Origin: CAVPTL01 sp963794415
GTDB taxonomy: Bacteria > Actinomycetota > Thermoleophilia > Gaiellales > JAICJC01
Direction: 5' to 3'
Length of the DNA stretch: 64,000 nucleotides
Assembly: GCA_963794415.1 (NCBI GenBank)
Contig: CAWCDI010000005.1
Span: forward strand, 124,001 to 188,000
The position numbers and the translations under genes are program-made. Within the stretch, counting starts at the first letter, position 1. The number at the start of each line of letters is the position of its first letter. Positions 20,570 to 29,568 of this stretch are shown piece after piece. The notes below the pieces were generated by a model. It made no database searches. It saw only the letters and a list, made by a program, of their open reading frames with translations, and was not told the origin of the DNA.

Positions 20570-20917
20570 ATGACCCATGCACCCAGCAGCCGGCCCATGA
20601 GCGAGTCCACCTACTTCGTGCTGGCGTCGCTCATCAACGGCCCGCTGCATGGCTACGGCATCATCAAGCAGGCCGCCGACATCTCGGGAAGCCGGGTGCG
20701 GCTCACCGCCGGGACGCTCTACGGAGCGCTCGAGCGGCTCACCGAGCAGGGCATGGTCGCGGTGGACGGCGAGGAGGTCGTGGACGGCCGCGCGCGCCGC
20801 TACTACCGCCTCACCCAAAACGGCGCGGCCGCGCTGACCGCCGAGGCCGAGCGCCTCGAACAGGCCGCGGCTGTCGTCGGCAGCCGGCTCACCACGCTGC
20901 GGAGCCAGCTCGCATGA
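20570..20917 (+). CDS. PadR-family transcriptional regulator
   Basis: A 115-residue winged-helix repressor. It has the family start YFVLASLINGPLHGYGIIKQ, the recognition region RLTAGTLYGALERLTEQG and the wing GRARRYYRLTQNG. The C-terminal helix for dimerisation is short, so it is subfamily 2. ATG 20570 lies at the predicted transcription start. The next gene, a membrane protein, begins in the ATGA overlap; PadR-membrane protein pairs are a common actinobacterial arrangement, so the regulator probably controls both. Confidence 0.88.
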   Translation: MTHAPSSRPMSESTYFVLASLINGPLHGYGIIKQAADISGSRVRLTAGTLYGALERLTEQGMVAVDGEEVVDGRARRYYRLTQNGAAALTAEAERLEQAAAVVGSRLTTLRSQLA

Positions 20918-21762
20918 GCCTCGCCGAGCGCATCTACCGGGCCGCGCTGCTCGCCTATCCGCCCAGCTACCGCGAGGTTCGCGGCGACGAGATCCTCGGC
21001 ACGCTCGCCGAAGCAGGCGGCCTCCGGGTGGCCGAGGTCGCGGCGCTCGTCACCGGCGGCCTTCGCCGGCGCGGCATCGCATCGGGTGCGACCACGCGGC
21101 GCAGCACGTGGGCGGCGAGCAGCCACCTGGCCGCATTCGTGCTGCTGATCCTCGCCGCCACGTCGTACCTCTACCCACTGGTCAACGACCTCTGGTACGC
21201 CCGCCTCGGGATGCACTGGCCGCGCGACTTCACCTCGTTTCCGATGGCCGCGACCGTGCTGCTGCGCGGATGGGTCGCGGTGCTCCTGGCGCTGATCCCG
21301 GCCGCAGCGCTCTGCCGCGGCCGGCTTCGGATCGCCTTCGCCGGCACCGTCGCGCTGACCGCATGGGTGCTGCTCTCCGGGCTCTCGCCGGGACTCCTCT
21401 CGGCGCTCGCGGTGGTACCGCTGATCCTGCTGTGGCCGCGGGCCGAGCACGTCGCTCCCCCGAGGCACTCGCCGGCATGGCTTGCAGTGCCGTTCGCGGT
21501 GAGCGTCCTCTCGATCGGGTTCTACATCAGCTCGCTGACGTTCTGGCCGGTCATCGCCCTCCTGCTCGCCTGGTGCGTCCTTGCCAGATGGGATCCCCGC
21601 CTGGGGTTCGCGGCGGCCCTCGTGGCCGCATCCGCCGCCCTCTACCTGATCGGGTTTCAGGCAAGGATCCCGTACTACGAGCACGCGCCCGAGGTTGCTC
21701 TCGGGTGCTTCGCGCTCGCCCTGGCCGCGCTCGCGGCCGGCATGCGGGGCGTGGCCCGCTAG
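20914..21762 (+). CDS. Polytopic membrane protein paired with PadR
   Basis: A 282-residue protein with a conserved amphipathic start (IYRAALLAYPPSYREVRGDE) of the kind found in PadR-associated membrane proteins, then about six to seven transmembrane helices. No catalytic motif is visible and its role is unknown; it may be a sensor or resistance protein. Translationally coupled to the PadR gene. Its stop is convergent with the STAS gene and overlaps it by 4 bp. Confidence 0.75.
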   Translation: MSLAERIYRAALLAYPPSYREVRGDEILGTLAEAGGLRVAEVAALVTGGLRRRGIASGATTRRSTWAASSHLAAFVLLILAATSYLYPLVNDLWYARLGMHWPRDFTSFPMAATVLLRGWVAVLLALIPAAALCRGRLRIAFAGTVALTAWVLLSGLSPGLLSALAVVPLILLWPRAEHVAPPRHSPAWLAVPFAVSVLSIGFYISSLTFWPVIALLLAWCVLARWDPRLGFAAALVAASAALYLIGFQARIPYYEHAPEVALGCFALALAALAAGMRGVAR

Positions 21763-22082
21763 GGAATCAGGTGCACCGTGCGGGCGATGAGCGTCATGTC
21801 GAGGATGCGGCGCACCGGCGCCGAGGCGTTCATGAGCTCGAGCCGGCTCCCGCGCGCCTCCAGCCGCTGAGCCGAGGCGAGGATCACCCCGAGCGCGGTC
21901 GAATCGAGGAAATCGACGTCGGCGGCATCGATCCGTACCACGGTCGTGCTCGCGGCCTCGGCCGCGTCGAGCGCATCGCGCAGCGCGTCTGCCGAGCCGA
22001 TGTCAAGCTCGCCCTTCACCGTGAGCACCGCCACGCTCTCGGCCACCGAGCGGTGCTCGAACTGCGGGGTCCGGTCGTCCAT
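21759..22082 (-). CDS. STAS-domain anti-sigma factor antagonist
   Basis: A 107-residue single STAS domain (LTVKGELDIGSADALRDALD, then DVDFLDSTALGVILASAQRL). The Ser of FLDST is the normal phosphorylation site in SpoIIAA/RsbV proteins, so it is probably switched by a kinase/phosphatase pair. No partner is adjacent; the partner-switching genes at 42-47 kb are a possible match. ATG 22082 is divergent from a 56-residue gene 39 bp away. Confidence 0.85.
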   Translation of the reverse strand: MDDRTPQFEHRSVAESVAVLTVKGELDIGSADALRDALDAAEAASTTVVRIDAADVDFLDSTALGVILASAQRLEARGSRLELMNASAPVRRILDMTLIARTVHLIP

Positions 22083-22121
22083 CTGGAGAGCACATACCCA
22101 CGCACGCTAGTGTTGACGCCC

Positions 22122-22292
22122 ATGGATGACATCACCCGAAAGATCGCCGACCTGCGCGCCGAGGGCATCAGCGCCGATGAGATCTCCAGGCGCCTCGGCG
22201 TCACCCTCGAGCAGGTTGCCCAGGCCGACTACGACGAGACTGACGCCGAGTCGTTCCCGGCCTCCGACCCGCCTCCCGGCCCGGGAGTCTGA
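22122..22292 (+). CDS. Small HTH-like protein
   Basis: A 56-residue protein too small to classify firmly. The first 35 residues (ITRKIADLRAEGISADEISR, then RLGVTLEQVAQ) look like a helix-turn-helix of the sigma-70 region 4 or resolvase type; the rest is an acidic Pro-rich tail. ATG 22122. It is convergent with the propeller gene, whose stop is 3 bp away. Confidence 0.5.
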   Translation: MDDITRKIADLRAEGISADEISRRLGVTLEQVAQADYDETDAESFPASDPPPGPGV

Positions 22293-22295
22293 GCC

Positions 22296-24107
22296 CTACC
22301 CCACCACCAGGAACGCGTCCACGTCCACCATCGGATGGTTCTTCGTCGCGGTGCAGACGACCTTGATGGTGTGGGTGCCGCTGCTGGTGAACGCCCGCGT
22401 GAAGACCACGCGGCGGTGGATGGTGGTGGCCGAGTAGGTGTTGGCCGACGAGATGAGCGCGCCGTCGATGTACACCTTCGCGACCCCGCGGTTGGACGCC
22501 TTCGACGCGACCCAGGCAACCTCGCGCCCGGTGAAGGTCAGGCTGGCCGAGGCGTTGGCGGCGGTCGTCGATCTGACGCTCCCGCCGTAGCTCCCGCCGA
22601 CGTTGGAGGTCTTCCAGGCACCCGCGTACTTCACCGCGGCGTTGCCGTTCTGGAGCGCGGTGAGCGTCGCCGCATCGCCCTTCGCGTAGGCCGAGGTGTT
22701 GAGCGCGCAGTCGGTGGCGCGCACCTCGAACTGGTGGGTGTTGGGCCCGGGCGTGGCGGTGAAGCTCGCATACGGGGTGGTGGGTGACGGGAGGGTCACC
22801 GGCTGGTATGCGCCGCCGGCGACGCTCTGCTGCAGCGCGTAGCCGCAGACGCCGCTCGGGTCGGAGGCCGCGAAGCTGGTGCGCACCGGCACCTTCACCG
22901 CCTGCAGCGTCGCGCCGAGCTGGACGATCATCTTCGGCAGCGAGGTGATCACCGGCGGCGTGTTGTCGGGCGATGCCTCCTCGAACTGGGCGAACCCCTG
23001 CTGGTCGGTGCCCGAGACCTTCGTGAAGTCGCCGCCGGCGGCGAGCGTGATGCCGCTGCCGTCGAGCGAGAAGATCCCGAGCACGCTGTTTGCATCCGGA
23101 TCCCACGACTGCAGCGTGCCGGTGGCGGCATCCACGGCCAGCAGCTTCGAGCGCGAGGTGAACGTGGCGCAGCGATCGGCGCCGGTGGCCCCGCAGTACT
23201 GGGTGTAGTGGCCGCCCACGTAGACGGTGCCGTTCAGCACTGCGATCGCCTGGATGTTGCCGTTCGTCCCGCCCTGCCACTGCAGCTGCCCCGTGGTGGG
23301 GCTGAACCGGGCGAAGTTGCCGCCCGCGCCGGCACCCGCGACGTAGACGCCGTTTGCATCGGCGTCCATGTCGATCACCTGGTAGGCCTCGTGGCTCGCC
23401 CACGGGAGCGAGGCCCCGCTCGACGTGTTCACGGCGCCGATGTGGTTGGAGGCCACCCCGTTCAGCGTGCTGAAGTCACCGCCGACCACCACCCGCGAGC
23501 CGTCGGTGGTGAGCACCAGCGCCTTCACCTCGAGGTTGGTCTTCGGCGTCCAGCTCGCGCTCAGGGCGCCGGTGGTCTGGTTGAACGCGGCGAGATAGCT
23601 CCGCGCCGATCCGTTGGCGGTGGTGAAGTACCCGCCCGCATACACCAGGCCATGGCCGAGGGTCAGGGTCATCACCTCCTTGTCCATGTTTGCCTTCCAG
23701 ATGATCGCCCCGGTCGAGGCGTTCACCGCCACCAGCCGCTGGGCGGACTTGCCGCCGACGGTCGTGAACGTCCCGCCCATGAAGACGGTGTTGCCGCTGA
23801 CGGCGATCGTCTGCACGGTGCCGTTGACGTTGGGGTTCCAGGGGGTGACGTCACCCGTGGCCAGGTCGATGGCAGCCGCGCGGTTTCGCGCGACCCCGGT
23901 GCCGGCCGCCGCGCCGGCACCGCGCACCGCGGTGAACATGCCGCCGATGTAGGCGACGTTGCCCGCGACGTCCACCGCGCTCACGCGGCCGTTGGTCTGC
24001 GAGGACGGCGTGGGGCTGTCCTCGACCTGCGCCGCCTGGGCCATGGGGACGGCCAGCAACACCACAGCGGCACACGCCGCGAACACGATTCGCGCTCTCG
24101 AAGACAC
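22296..24107 (-). CDS. Secreted beta-propeller protein with C-terminal Ig/CBM-like domains
   Basis: A 603-residue exported protein. A signal peptide (VFAACAAVVLLAVPMAQA) is followed by at least six propeller blades of the DUF5122/PQQ-like type, each with the pattern VYIGGMFTAV, VFMGGTFTTVGG or VVVGGDFSTLNG and an LAAFN or RLVAVNASTG strand. From about residue 385 there is an Ig-like segment (NTPPVITSLPK) and at the end a galactose-binding-like domain (YAGAWKTSNVGGSYGGSVRS). A shorter relative lies at 55114-56242. Probably surface-bound or extracellular; ligand unknown. Confidence 0.82.
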   Translation of the reverse strand: MSSRARIVFAACAAVVLLAVPMAQAAQVEDSPTPSSQTNGRVSAVDVAGNVAYIGGMFTAVRGAGAAAGTGVARNRAAAIDLATGDVTPWNPNVNGTVQTIAVSGNTVFMGGTFTTVGGKSAQRLVAVNASTGAIIWKANMDKEVMTLTLGHGLVYAGGYFTTANGSARSYLAAFNQTTGALSASWTPKTNLEVKALVLTTDGSRVVVGGDFSTLNGVASNHIGAVNTSSGASLPWASHEAYQVIDMDADANGVYVAGAGAGGNFARFSPTTGQLQWQGGTNGNIQAIAVLNGTVYVGGHYTQYCGATGADRCATFTSRSKLLAVDAATGTLQSWDPDANSVLGIFSLDGSGITLAAGGDFTKVSGTDQQGFAQFEEASPDNTPPVITSLPKMIVQLGATLQAVKVPVRTSFAASDPSGVCGYALQQSVAGGAYQPVTLPSPTTPYASFTATPGPNTHQFEVRATDCALNTSAYAKGDAATLTALQNGNAAVKYAGAWKTSNVGGSYGGSVRSTTAANASASLTFTGREVAWVASKASNRGVAKVYIDGALISSANTYSATTIHRRVVFTRAFTSSGTHTIKVVCTATKNHPMVDVDAFLVVG

Positions 24108-24183
24108 CCAGTTCCCCCATTGCCCGCAGTTTGCCGTCGTACGAGGCTACGAGCGAGGGGGCCGGATGTAAACCCCCGGTGAA

Positions 24184-24399
24184 CTACTCGGGCGGATGCT
24201 CCCTGGCGAGCCGCTCCTGCTCCTGGATGTACTCGGACTTCTCGTTCAGCTCCTTGCTCACGCGCTCGCTGAACTCGTCACGATTGTCGCCGTGTCCCTC
24301 GACGCCCTCGTGGCCGGCCATCGCGTCGGTCGCCTGGTGGCTGCTGGGCTTGTCGCTCACCTGGTAGTGCTCCTGGGCCTTGCGTCGTTTGTCCGTCAT
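24184..24399 (-). CDS. Small charged hypothetical protein
   Basis: A 71-residue, highly charged protein (MTDKRRKAQEHYQVSDKPSS, then SERVSKELNEKSEYIQEQER) with no hydrophobic core, predicted mainly helical or disordered. I do not recognise a family, though it resembles small stress-related actinobacterial proteins. ATG 24399 is chosen; the frame is open upstream but lacks family content. It is divergent from the EamA gene. Confidence 0.55.
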   Translation of the reverse strand: MTDKRRKAQEHYQVSDKPSSHQATDAMAGHEGVEGHGDNRDEFSERVSKELNEKSEYIQEQERLAREHPPE

Positions 24400-24460
24400 G
24401 GCCGGACCATGCCCAGGGCCACCTGTGCCGAAACGTGGTGGCGGCCGATAGGCTGACGCG

Positions 24461-25357
24461 ATGGGAGTGCGGGCCACGGTCGAGACGTACGGGCAGCGGG
24501 CCGATCGCGTGCCGGCGCCGGCGCTCCTGATCGCCGCGATCACATCGTTTCAGGTGGGCGCAGCCCTCGCGACCCACATGTTCGGCTCGACGGGCATCCA
24601 GGGGGCGGTGTTCCTGCGAAGCGGCATCGGCGCGCTCCTCCTGCTCGCGGTGACCAGGCCGAGGCTGCGGGGCCGCTCGCGCAGCGATCTGCTGCTGCTG
24701 GTGCTGCTGGGGGCGCTGCTTGCGATGATGAACAGCTGCTTCTACCAGGCCATCGACCGGCTTCCGCTGGGCATCGCGGTGACCGTGGAGTTCCTCGGGC
24801 CGCTGGGTGTTGCTGTGGCCGCGTCGCGCCGCCGGCTCGACGTGCTCTGGGTGGTGATGGCGGGCATCGGCATCGTGCTCTTCGCCGGGGCGCCGTCGGA
24901 CAGCTCGGTGAGCGCAGCGGGCTTTGCCTTCGCGCTCGGCGCCGCGTCGGCCTGGGCGGGGTACATCCTGGCCGCCAAGCGCGTGGGGGTGCGCTGGCCG
25001 GGGTTCGAGGGGCTCGCGGTGAGCCTGGCGTTCTCGGCCATCCTGCTTGCGCCGCTCGGCGGGGCCGAGGGCATCGAGGGCCTCGCGAGCGGCCGCATCG
25101 TCCTGCTGGCGCTCGCGGTCGCGACGTTCTCCACCGCGCTTCCGTACTCGCTGGAGCTCGCGGCGCTGCGGCAGATGCCCGCGCGGGTCTACGGCGTGCT
25201 GGCGAGCCTCGAGCCGCTGATCGGCGCCGTGATCGGGCTGATCGTGCTCGGCCAGACGCTGAGCGGCTGGGAGGCGCTGGCGGCGACGCTCGTGGTGGCG
25301 GCGTCGATCGGGGCGAGCCGTTCGAGCTCGGCGACGCCGGAGATCGCGCCGAACTAG
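24461..25357 (+). CDS. EamA-family exporter, RhtA-like
   Basis: A 298-residue inner-membrane protein with about ten helices and two EamA repeats. QVGAALATHMFGSTGIQGAV and FLRSGIGALLLLAV near the start and YSLELAALRQMPARVYGVLA, SLEPLIGAVIGLIVLGQTLS near the end match threonine/homoserine exporter RhtA relatives. The substrate is likely an amino acid or a similar small metabolite. ATG 24461. It ends 4 bp from the convergent methyltransferase stop. Confidence 0.85.
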   Translation: MGVRATVETYGQRADRVPAPALLIAAITSFQVGAALATHMFGSTGIQGAVFLRSGIGALLLLAVTRPRLRGRSRSDLLLLVLLGALLAMMNSCFYQAIDRLPLGIAVTVEFLGPLGVAVAASRRRLDVLWVVMAGIGIVLFAGAPSDSSVSAAGFAFALGAASAWAGYILAAKRVGVRWPGFEGLAVSLAFSAILLAPLGGAEGIEGLASGRIVLLALAVATFSTALPYSLELAALRQMPARVYGVLASLEPLIGAVIGLIVLGQTLSGWEALAATLVVAASIGASRSSSATPEIAPN

Positions 25358-25361
25358 CCCG

Positions 25362-25979
25362 TCAGACCGAGACGGCCACGAACCAGTGGCCGTCGTGCAG
25401 CACCTGCCCGCCGCCGAGCTCATCCGCGAGCCCCGGGCCGGTGAAGTAGCGCTTGTAGACCTTGTGCGCAGAGCCGTCGTTCAGCACGCGCTCCTGCCAC
25501 TGCTCCGGCTCGACGCCGTCGCGAAGCGCCGAGTCGACCACCACCAGCGACGGCGCCACGCGGCGCGCCTCCGCCACGAATGCCGTGCGCTCATCGGGCA
25601 GCAGGTGGCCGTAGAAGTGGCCGGTGAAGACGCGGCCGAACTCGCCGTCGCCGAAGGGCAGCGGCACCGCGTCGCCCTGGACGATGGTCGCGTGCGGCAA
25701 GCGCTCGCGGGAGACCTCGACCATCGCCTGGCTCTGATCGAGGCCCACCACCTCGCCGCGCAGGTGCTGGGTGAGGAACCCCGTGCCGCAGGCGACGTCC
25801 AGCACGTGGGCGGGCTCGAGCGCGCCGATGACATCGATCAGCGCGTGCACCTCCTCGCGCCAGCCTGGCCGGTCGCGATCGCTGAAGAGCCCGTCGCCGA
25901 ACCACCAGTCGTCGTACTCCTGGGCGCGTCGGTCGTAGTACGACCGCATGCCGTCGTCGATCACGTGCCGCTCCGCCAT
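25362..25979 (-). CDS. Class I SAM-dependent methyltransferase
   Basis: A 205-residue enzyme with a Methyltransf_11-type core: motif I HVLDVACGTGFLTQHL, acidic residue in VVGLDQSQAMVEVS, and motif VQGDAVPLPFGDGEFGRVFT. The N-terminus YYDRRAQEYDDWWFGDGLF is typical of small-molecule methyltransferases. The substrate is unknown. ATG 25979 is chosen because GGGG precedes it and the family start follows directly; the frame is open further upstream. Confidence 0.85.
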   Translation of the reverse strand: MAERHVIDDGMRSYYDRRAQEYDDWWFGDGLFSDRDRPGWREEVHALIDVIGALEPAHVLDVACGTGFLTQHLRGEVVGLDQSQAMVEVSRERLPHATIVQGDAVPLPFGDGEFGRVFTGHFYGHLLPDERTAFVAEARRVAPSLVVVDSALRDGVEPEQWQERVLNDGSAHKVYKRYFTGPGLADELGGGQVLHDGHWFVAVSV

Positions 25980-26060
25980 GCCCCAGACTCTACCCACAGA
26001 CCGTGGCCAAATCGTCAATTAACTGCCACACCCCTCGTGATCATGTCGCCGGCGGTGAAG

Positions 26061-26093
26061 GTGAATAGCCGGTGCCTGGCACCGGCTATTCAC
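26061..26093. repeat. Dispersed intergenic palindrome, copy 2 (perfect)
   Basis: Two perfect 16-bp arms, GTGAATAGCCGGTGCC and its reverse complement, around a single central T. The right arm contains the TAG stop codon of pobA (26086-26088). This is the best copy of the five and defines the consensus. Confidence 0.85.
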
Positions 26094-27232
26094 GCCACCC
26101 GACGTAGTTTTCCGCCAGCGACGTTGCTGCCGCCTTCGAGCTCACCACGTAGCGCAGCTGCGCGCGCTGCAGCTGCGCATCGAACGGGTCGCCGCCCGGT
26201 AGCCGGTGCAGCATCGACGTCATCCACCACGAGAAGTGCTCCGCCCGCCACACCCGCCGCAGGCACGTTGCCGAGTACGCATCCAGCCCCGACCGGTCGC
26301 CGCCGCCATACCAGCGCGCCAGCGCCTCGCCCAGCACGGCCACGTCCGCGATCGCCAGGTTGAGCCCTTTCGCGCCCGTCGGCGGCACGATGTGCGCCGC
26401 GTCGCCTGCCAGGAACAGGTTGCCGTGCCGCATCGGCTCGGCCACGAAGCTCCGCATCCCCGTCACGCCCTTCTCGAGGATCGGCCCCTCGGCAAGCGTC
26501 CAGCCGGGAACCCCCAGCCGCGTCTGCAGCCCGGCCCAGATTCGCTCGTCGGGCCACGCCGCGATGTCCTCGTCGTGGGCCACCTGCAGGTAGAGCCGGC
26601 TGAGGGTGGGCGACCGCAGGCTGAGCAACGCGAACCCGTCGGGATGGTTCGCGTACACCAGCTCGTCGGACGACGGCGCGACGTCGGCCAGGATCCCGAG
26701 CCAGCCGAACGGGTACTCGCGCTCGGCCACCCGCAGCACGCCCGCGGGAATCGACTGCCGCGACACCCCGTGGAACCCGTCGCAGCCGGCGATCACGTCG
26801 CACTCGAGCGCATGCTGCTCGCCCGCCAGCGAGTACGTGATGCGCGGCCGGTCGCTCGCGATCTCGTGCAGCGCGACGTCATCCACCTCGAAGTGCAGGG
26901 CGTCGCAGAGCGGGATGAGATCCTTCGACCACCTCGGTCTGCCCGTAGATCACGATGGCCGCCCCGCCGGTGAGATCCGAGAGCGCGATGCGGTGCCGCT
27001 CGCCGTCGAACTGCAGCCCCACCCCGGTGTGCACGATCCCCTCGCGGTGCATCCGCTCGCCGGCCCCGATCCGCGTCAGCAGATCGACCGTGCCCTGCTC
27101 GAGCACCCCCGCGCGGATGCGCTGCTCGCAGTACTCGCGGCTGCGGCTCTCGAGCACGACCGACTCGATCCCGTGGGTCTTCAGGATCTGCGCCAGCGTG
27201 AGCCCCGCCGGCCCCGCGCCGACGATCCCCAC
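26086..27232 (-). CDS. pobA: 4-hydroxybenzoate 3-monooxygenase (one frameshift)
   Basis: FAD enzyme converting 4-hydroxybenzoate to protocatechuate with NAD(P)H and oxygen. It begins with the GxGxxG fold GIVGAGPAGLTLAQIL, continues with RAGVLEQGTVDLL (PobA-typical) and the FAD motif FLAGDAAHIVPPTGAKGLNL. The frame breaks near 26925: removing one G in GTCGAAGG restores EVVKDLIPL and the match continues, so a sequence error is likely. The start is uncertain: GTG 27232 is used, but CTG 27253 beside the thiolase stop is possible. The stop codon lies in palindromic repeat copy 2. Last gene of the pca operon. Confidence 0.9.
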
Positions 27233-27249
27233 CTGGGTGCGCGTGACCT

Positions 27250-28429
27250 TCAGCCGGCAACCCTCTCGAAGAGCGCCGCCTGGCCCTGCCCCACGCCGAC
27301 GCACAGCGTGGCCAGGCCGTAGCGCCCCTGCCGCCGCCGCAGCTCGTGCACGAGCGAGACCACCAGGCGCGCGCCGCTCATCCCCAGCGGGTGGCCGAGC
27401 GCGATGGCCCCGCCGTTCACGTTCACGCGCTCGGGATCGATGCCCGAGCTCGCGCACCACCGCGACGCTCTGCGACGCGAACGCCTCGTTCAGCTCCACC
27501 AGGTCGATGTCGCCGACCGCCACGCCCGTGCGCCCCAGGAGCTTCTGCACCGCGGGGATCGGGCCGATGCCCATGATCCGCGGATCCACGCCCGCAGCCG
27601 CGCTCCCGCGGAACACCGCAAGCGGCGTCGCGCCCAGCTCCGCCGCCCGCTCCTCGCTCGCGATCACGAGGGCAGCGGCGCCGTCGTTCATGCCGCTCGA
27701 GTTGCCCGCCGTGACGCTTCCGCCCTTGCGAAACGCGGCCTTCAGCGTGCCGAGCTTCGCGGCCGTCGTGTCGGGCCGGGGATGCTCGTCTCGGTCGAGC
27801 TCCTCCAGCTCGATCAGCTCGTCCGCGAACCGGCCGGCCTCCTGCGCCGCCGCCCAGTTCTGCTGCGAGCGAAGCGCGAAGGCGTCCTGATCCTCACGCG
27901 AGACGTGGTACTGCTCGGCCACGTTCTCGCCGGTCTCGCCCATGCTCTCGAGCGGGAACATCGCCTCGAGCCGGGGGTTGGGGTACCGCCAGCCGAGCGT
28001 CGTGTCGTACACGGTGCGATGCCCGCGCTCGAACGCCCTGGCCGGCTTCGGCATCGAGAGCGGCGCGCGGGTCATCGACTCGACGCCGCCCGCCACGAAG
28101 AGGTCGCCGTCGCCTGCGATCACCGCATGGCACGCCGAGACGACCGCGGCGAGGCCCGAGGCGCACAGGCGGTTGAGCGTCACGCCGGGCACCGACTGCG
28201 GCAGCCCGGCCAGCAGCACCGCCATCCGGGCGACGTCGCGGTTGTCCTCGCCCGCCTGGTTCGCGCAGCCGAGGTAGACGTCGTCGATGCCCGCAGGATC
28301 CACGCCCGCCCGCTCGACCGCAGCCTTCACCGCGACTGCCGCGAGGTCGTCCGGGCGCACGCCGCTGAGCGCTCCGCCATACCGCCCGATGGGCGTTCGC
28401 ACCGCCGAGAGAATTACCGCCCTGGTCAT
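27250..28429 (-). CDS. pcaF: 3-oxoadipyl-CoA/acetyl-CoA thiolase (one frameshift)
   Basis: Cleaves 3-oxoadipyl-CoA to succinyl-CoA and acetyl-CoA, the last step of the beta-ketoadipate pathway. It has AVILSAVRTPIGRYGGALSG at the start, the nucleophile Cys in TLNRLCASGL, the conserved VELNEAFASQ and the C-terminal motifs GGAIALGHPLG and CVGVGQG. The last two are seen only after deleting one G near 27447 (GGGCATCG), so there is a frameshift. ATG 28429 overlaps the pcaC stop (ATGA) and has GGGAG upstream. The thiolase family is certain; the 3-oxoadipyl-CoA substrate follows from the operon. Confidence 0.88.
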
Positions 28430-28808
28430 GCTGCTCCCTCTTCCTGATACACCTGTTGCGCGACCCGGAATGCCGTGTTCGCCGAAGGCACGCCGCAGTA
28501 GATCGCGGTCTGCAGCAGCACCTCCTTGATCTCGTCCCAGCTGAGCCCGTTTCGCCGCGCGCCGCGCAGATGCAGCGCCAGCTCCTGCTCGTGGCCGCCG
28601 GCGACCAGCGCCGTCAGCGTGATGCAGCTGCGCGTGCGGCGGTCGAGCCCCGGGCGCATCCAGATGTCGCCCCACGCATAGCGCGTGATCAGCTCCTGGA
28701 ACTCCTGGTGAGATCCGTCGCGCCCGCCATGGAGGCATCCACGTGCGCGTCGCCCAGCACCGCGCGGCGCACCTCCGACCCCTGGGCCAGCCGATCGTCG
28801 TCGTTCAT
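28426..28808 (-). CDS. pcaC: 4-carboxymuconolactone decarboxylase (one frameshift)
   Basis: Decarboxylates 4-carboxymuconolactone to the 3-oxoadipate enol-lactone. The small CMD/AhpD-like fold is recognisable: WGDIWMRPGLDRRTRSCITL, then HEQELALHLRGARRNGLSWD and ETAIYCGVPSA-like QTAIYCGVPSANTAF. One base is missing near 28711 (ACCAGGAG for ACCCAGGAG), splitting the frame. ATG 28808 overlaps the pcaD stop by 4 bp and the gene ends in ATGA with the thiolase gene. No fusion with PcaD (pcaL) is present, unlike in many actinobacteria. Confidence 0.9.
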
Positions 28809-29568
28809 ACCTGCTCCTTGCCGAGGTGTCCGAGCATCAGCCGCGTGAACTCGGCGGGCTGATCGATGTTCGCGAGGTGCGCGGCGCCCTCGATGACCGC
28901 GAGCTGCGCGCCGCCGATCCCCGCCGCCATCGAGCTGCACCTCGCCAGGGGGCGTGCGCGTGTCGTCGCCGCCTGCGATCACCAGGGCCGGCGCGGTGAT
29001 GCGCGCGAGGTCGGCGGTCAGATCGAGCTCCGCGAGCGCCTCGCAGCAGCCCGCGTACGACTCGTGGTCAACGGCGACCAGCGCCTCGCGGAAGCTGCTC
29101 GACGGTCGCCGGCTGCTCGATGCGCGTCTGGGCCGTGAACCACCGCTCGAGGCTGGCCTCGGCGATCGGCTCGATCCCCGATTGCCGGACGACGGCGGCG
29201 CGCTCGCGCCAGCCCTCCGGCTCGCCGAACGTCGGCGAGGTGCACGCCAGCACCAGCCGATCGACCCGATCGGGCGCATGCGCACCCAGCCAGGCGGCGA
29301 CGCTCGCGCCGATCGAGATGCCGGCAATCGACGCGCGGGCCACCTCCAGATCGTCGAGCAGCTCCAGCACGTCTCCCGCCAGATCGGCCACCGACGAGAC
29401 GCTCCCGGCCGGCGACTCGCCGTGGCCGCGCATGTCGTAGCGGACCACCCGAAACGCCCGCCCGAGGGCGTCGGCCTGGCGGTCCCAGAGCGCCGTCGTG
29501 GTGCCCAGCGCGTTACACAAAACGAGCGTCGCGGCCGCCCCGGCCCGACGACTCGCGGTGGAGCTCAC
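28805..29568 (-). CDS. pcaD: 3-oxoadipate enol-lactonase (two frameshifts)
   Basis: Alpha/beta-hydrolase opening the enol-lactone to 3-oxoadipate. It shows LVLCNALGTTTALWDRQADA, YDMRGHGESPA, the nucleophile elbow GISIGASVAAW, the Asp region PALVIAGGDDTRTPPGE and the His in IEGAAHLANIDQP. Frames switch near 29100 and near 28935; each needs one base and the family sequence then runs through. GTG 29568 overlaps the pcaB stop (GTGA), and TGA 28805-28807 overlaps pcaC. Identity is supported by the motifs and by position in the operon. Confidence 0.88.
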
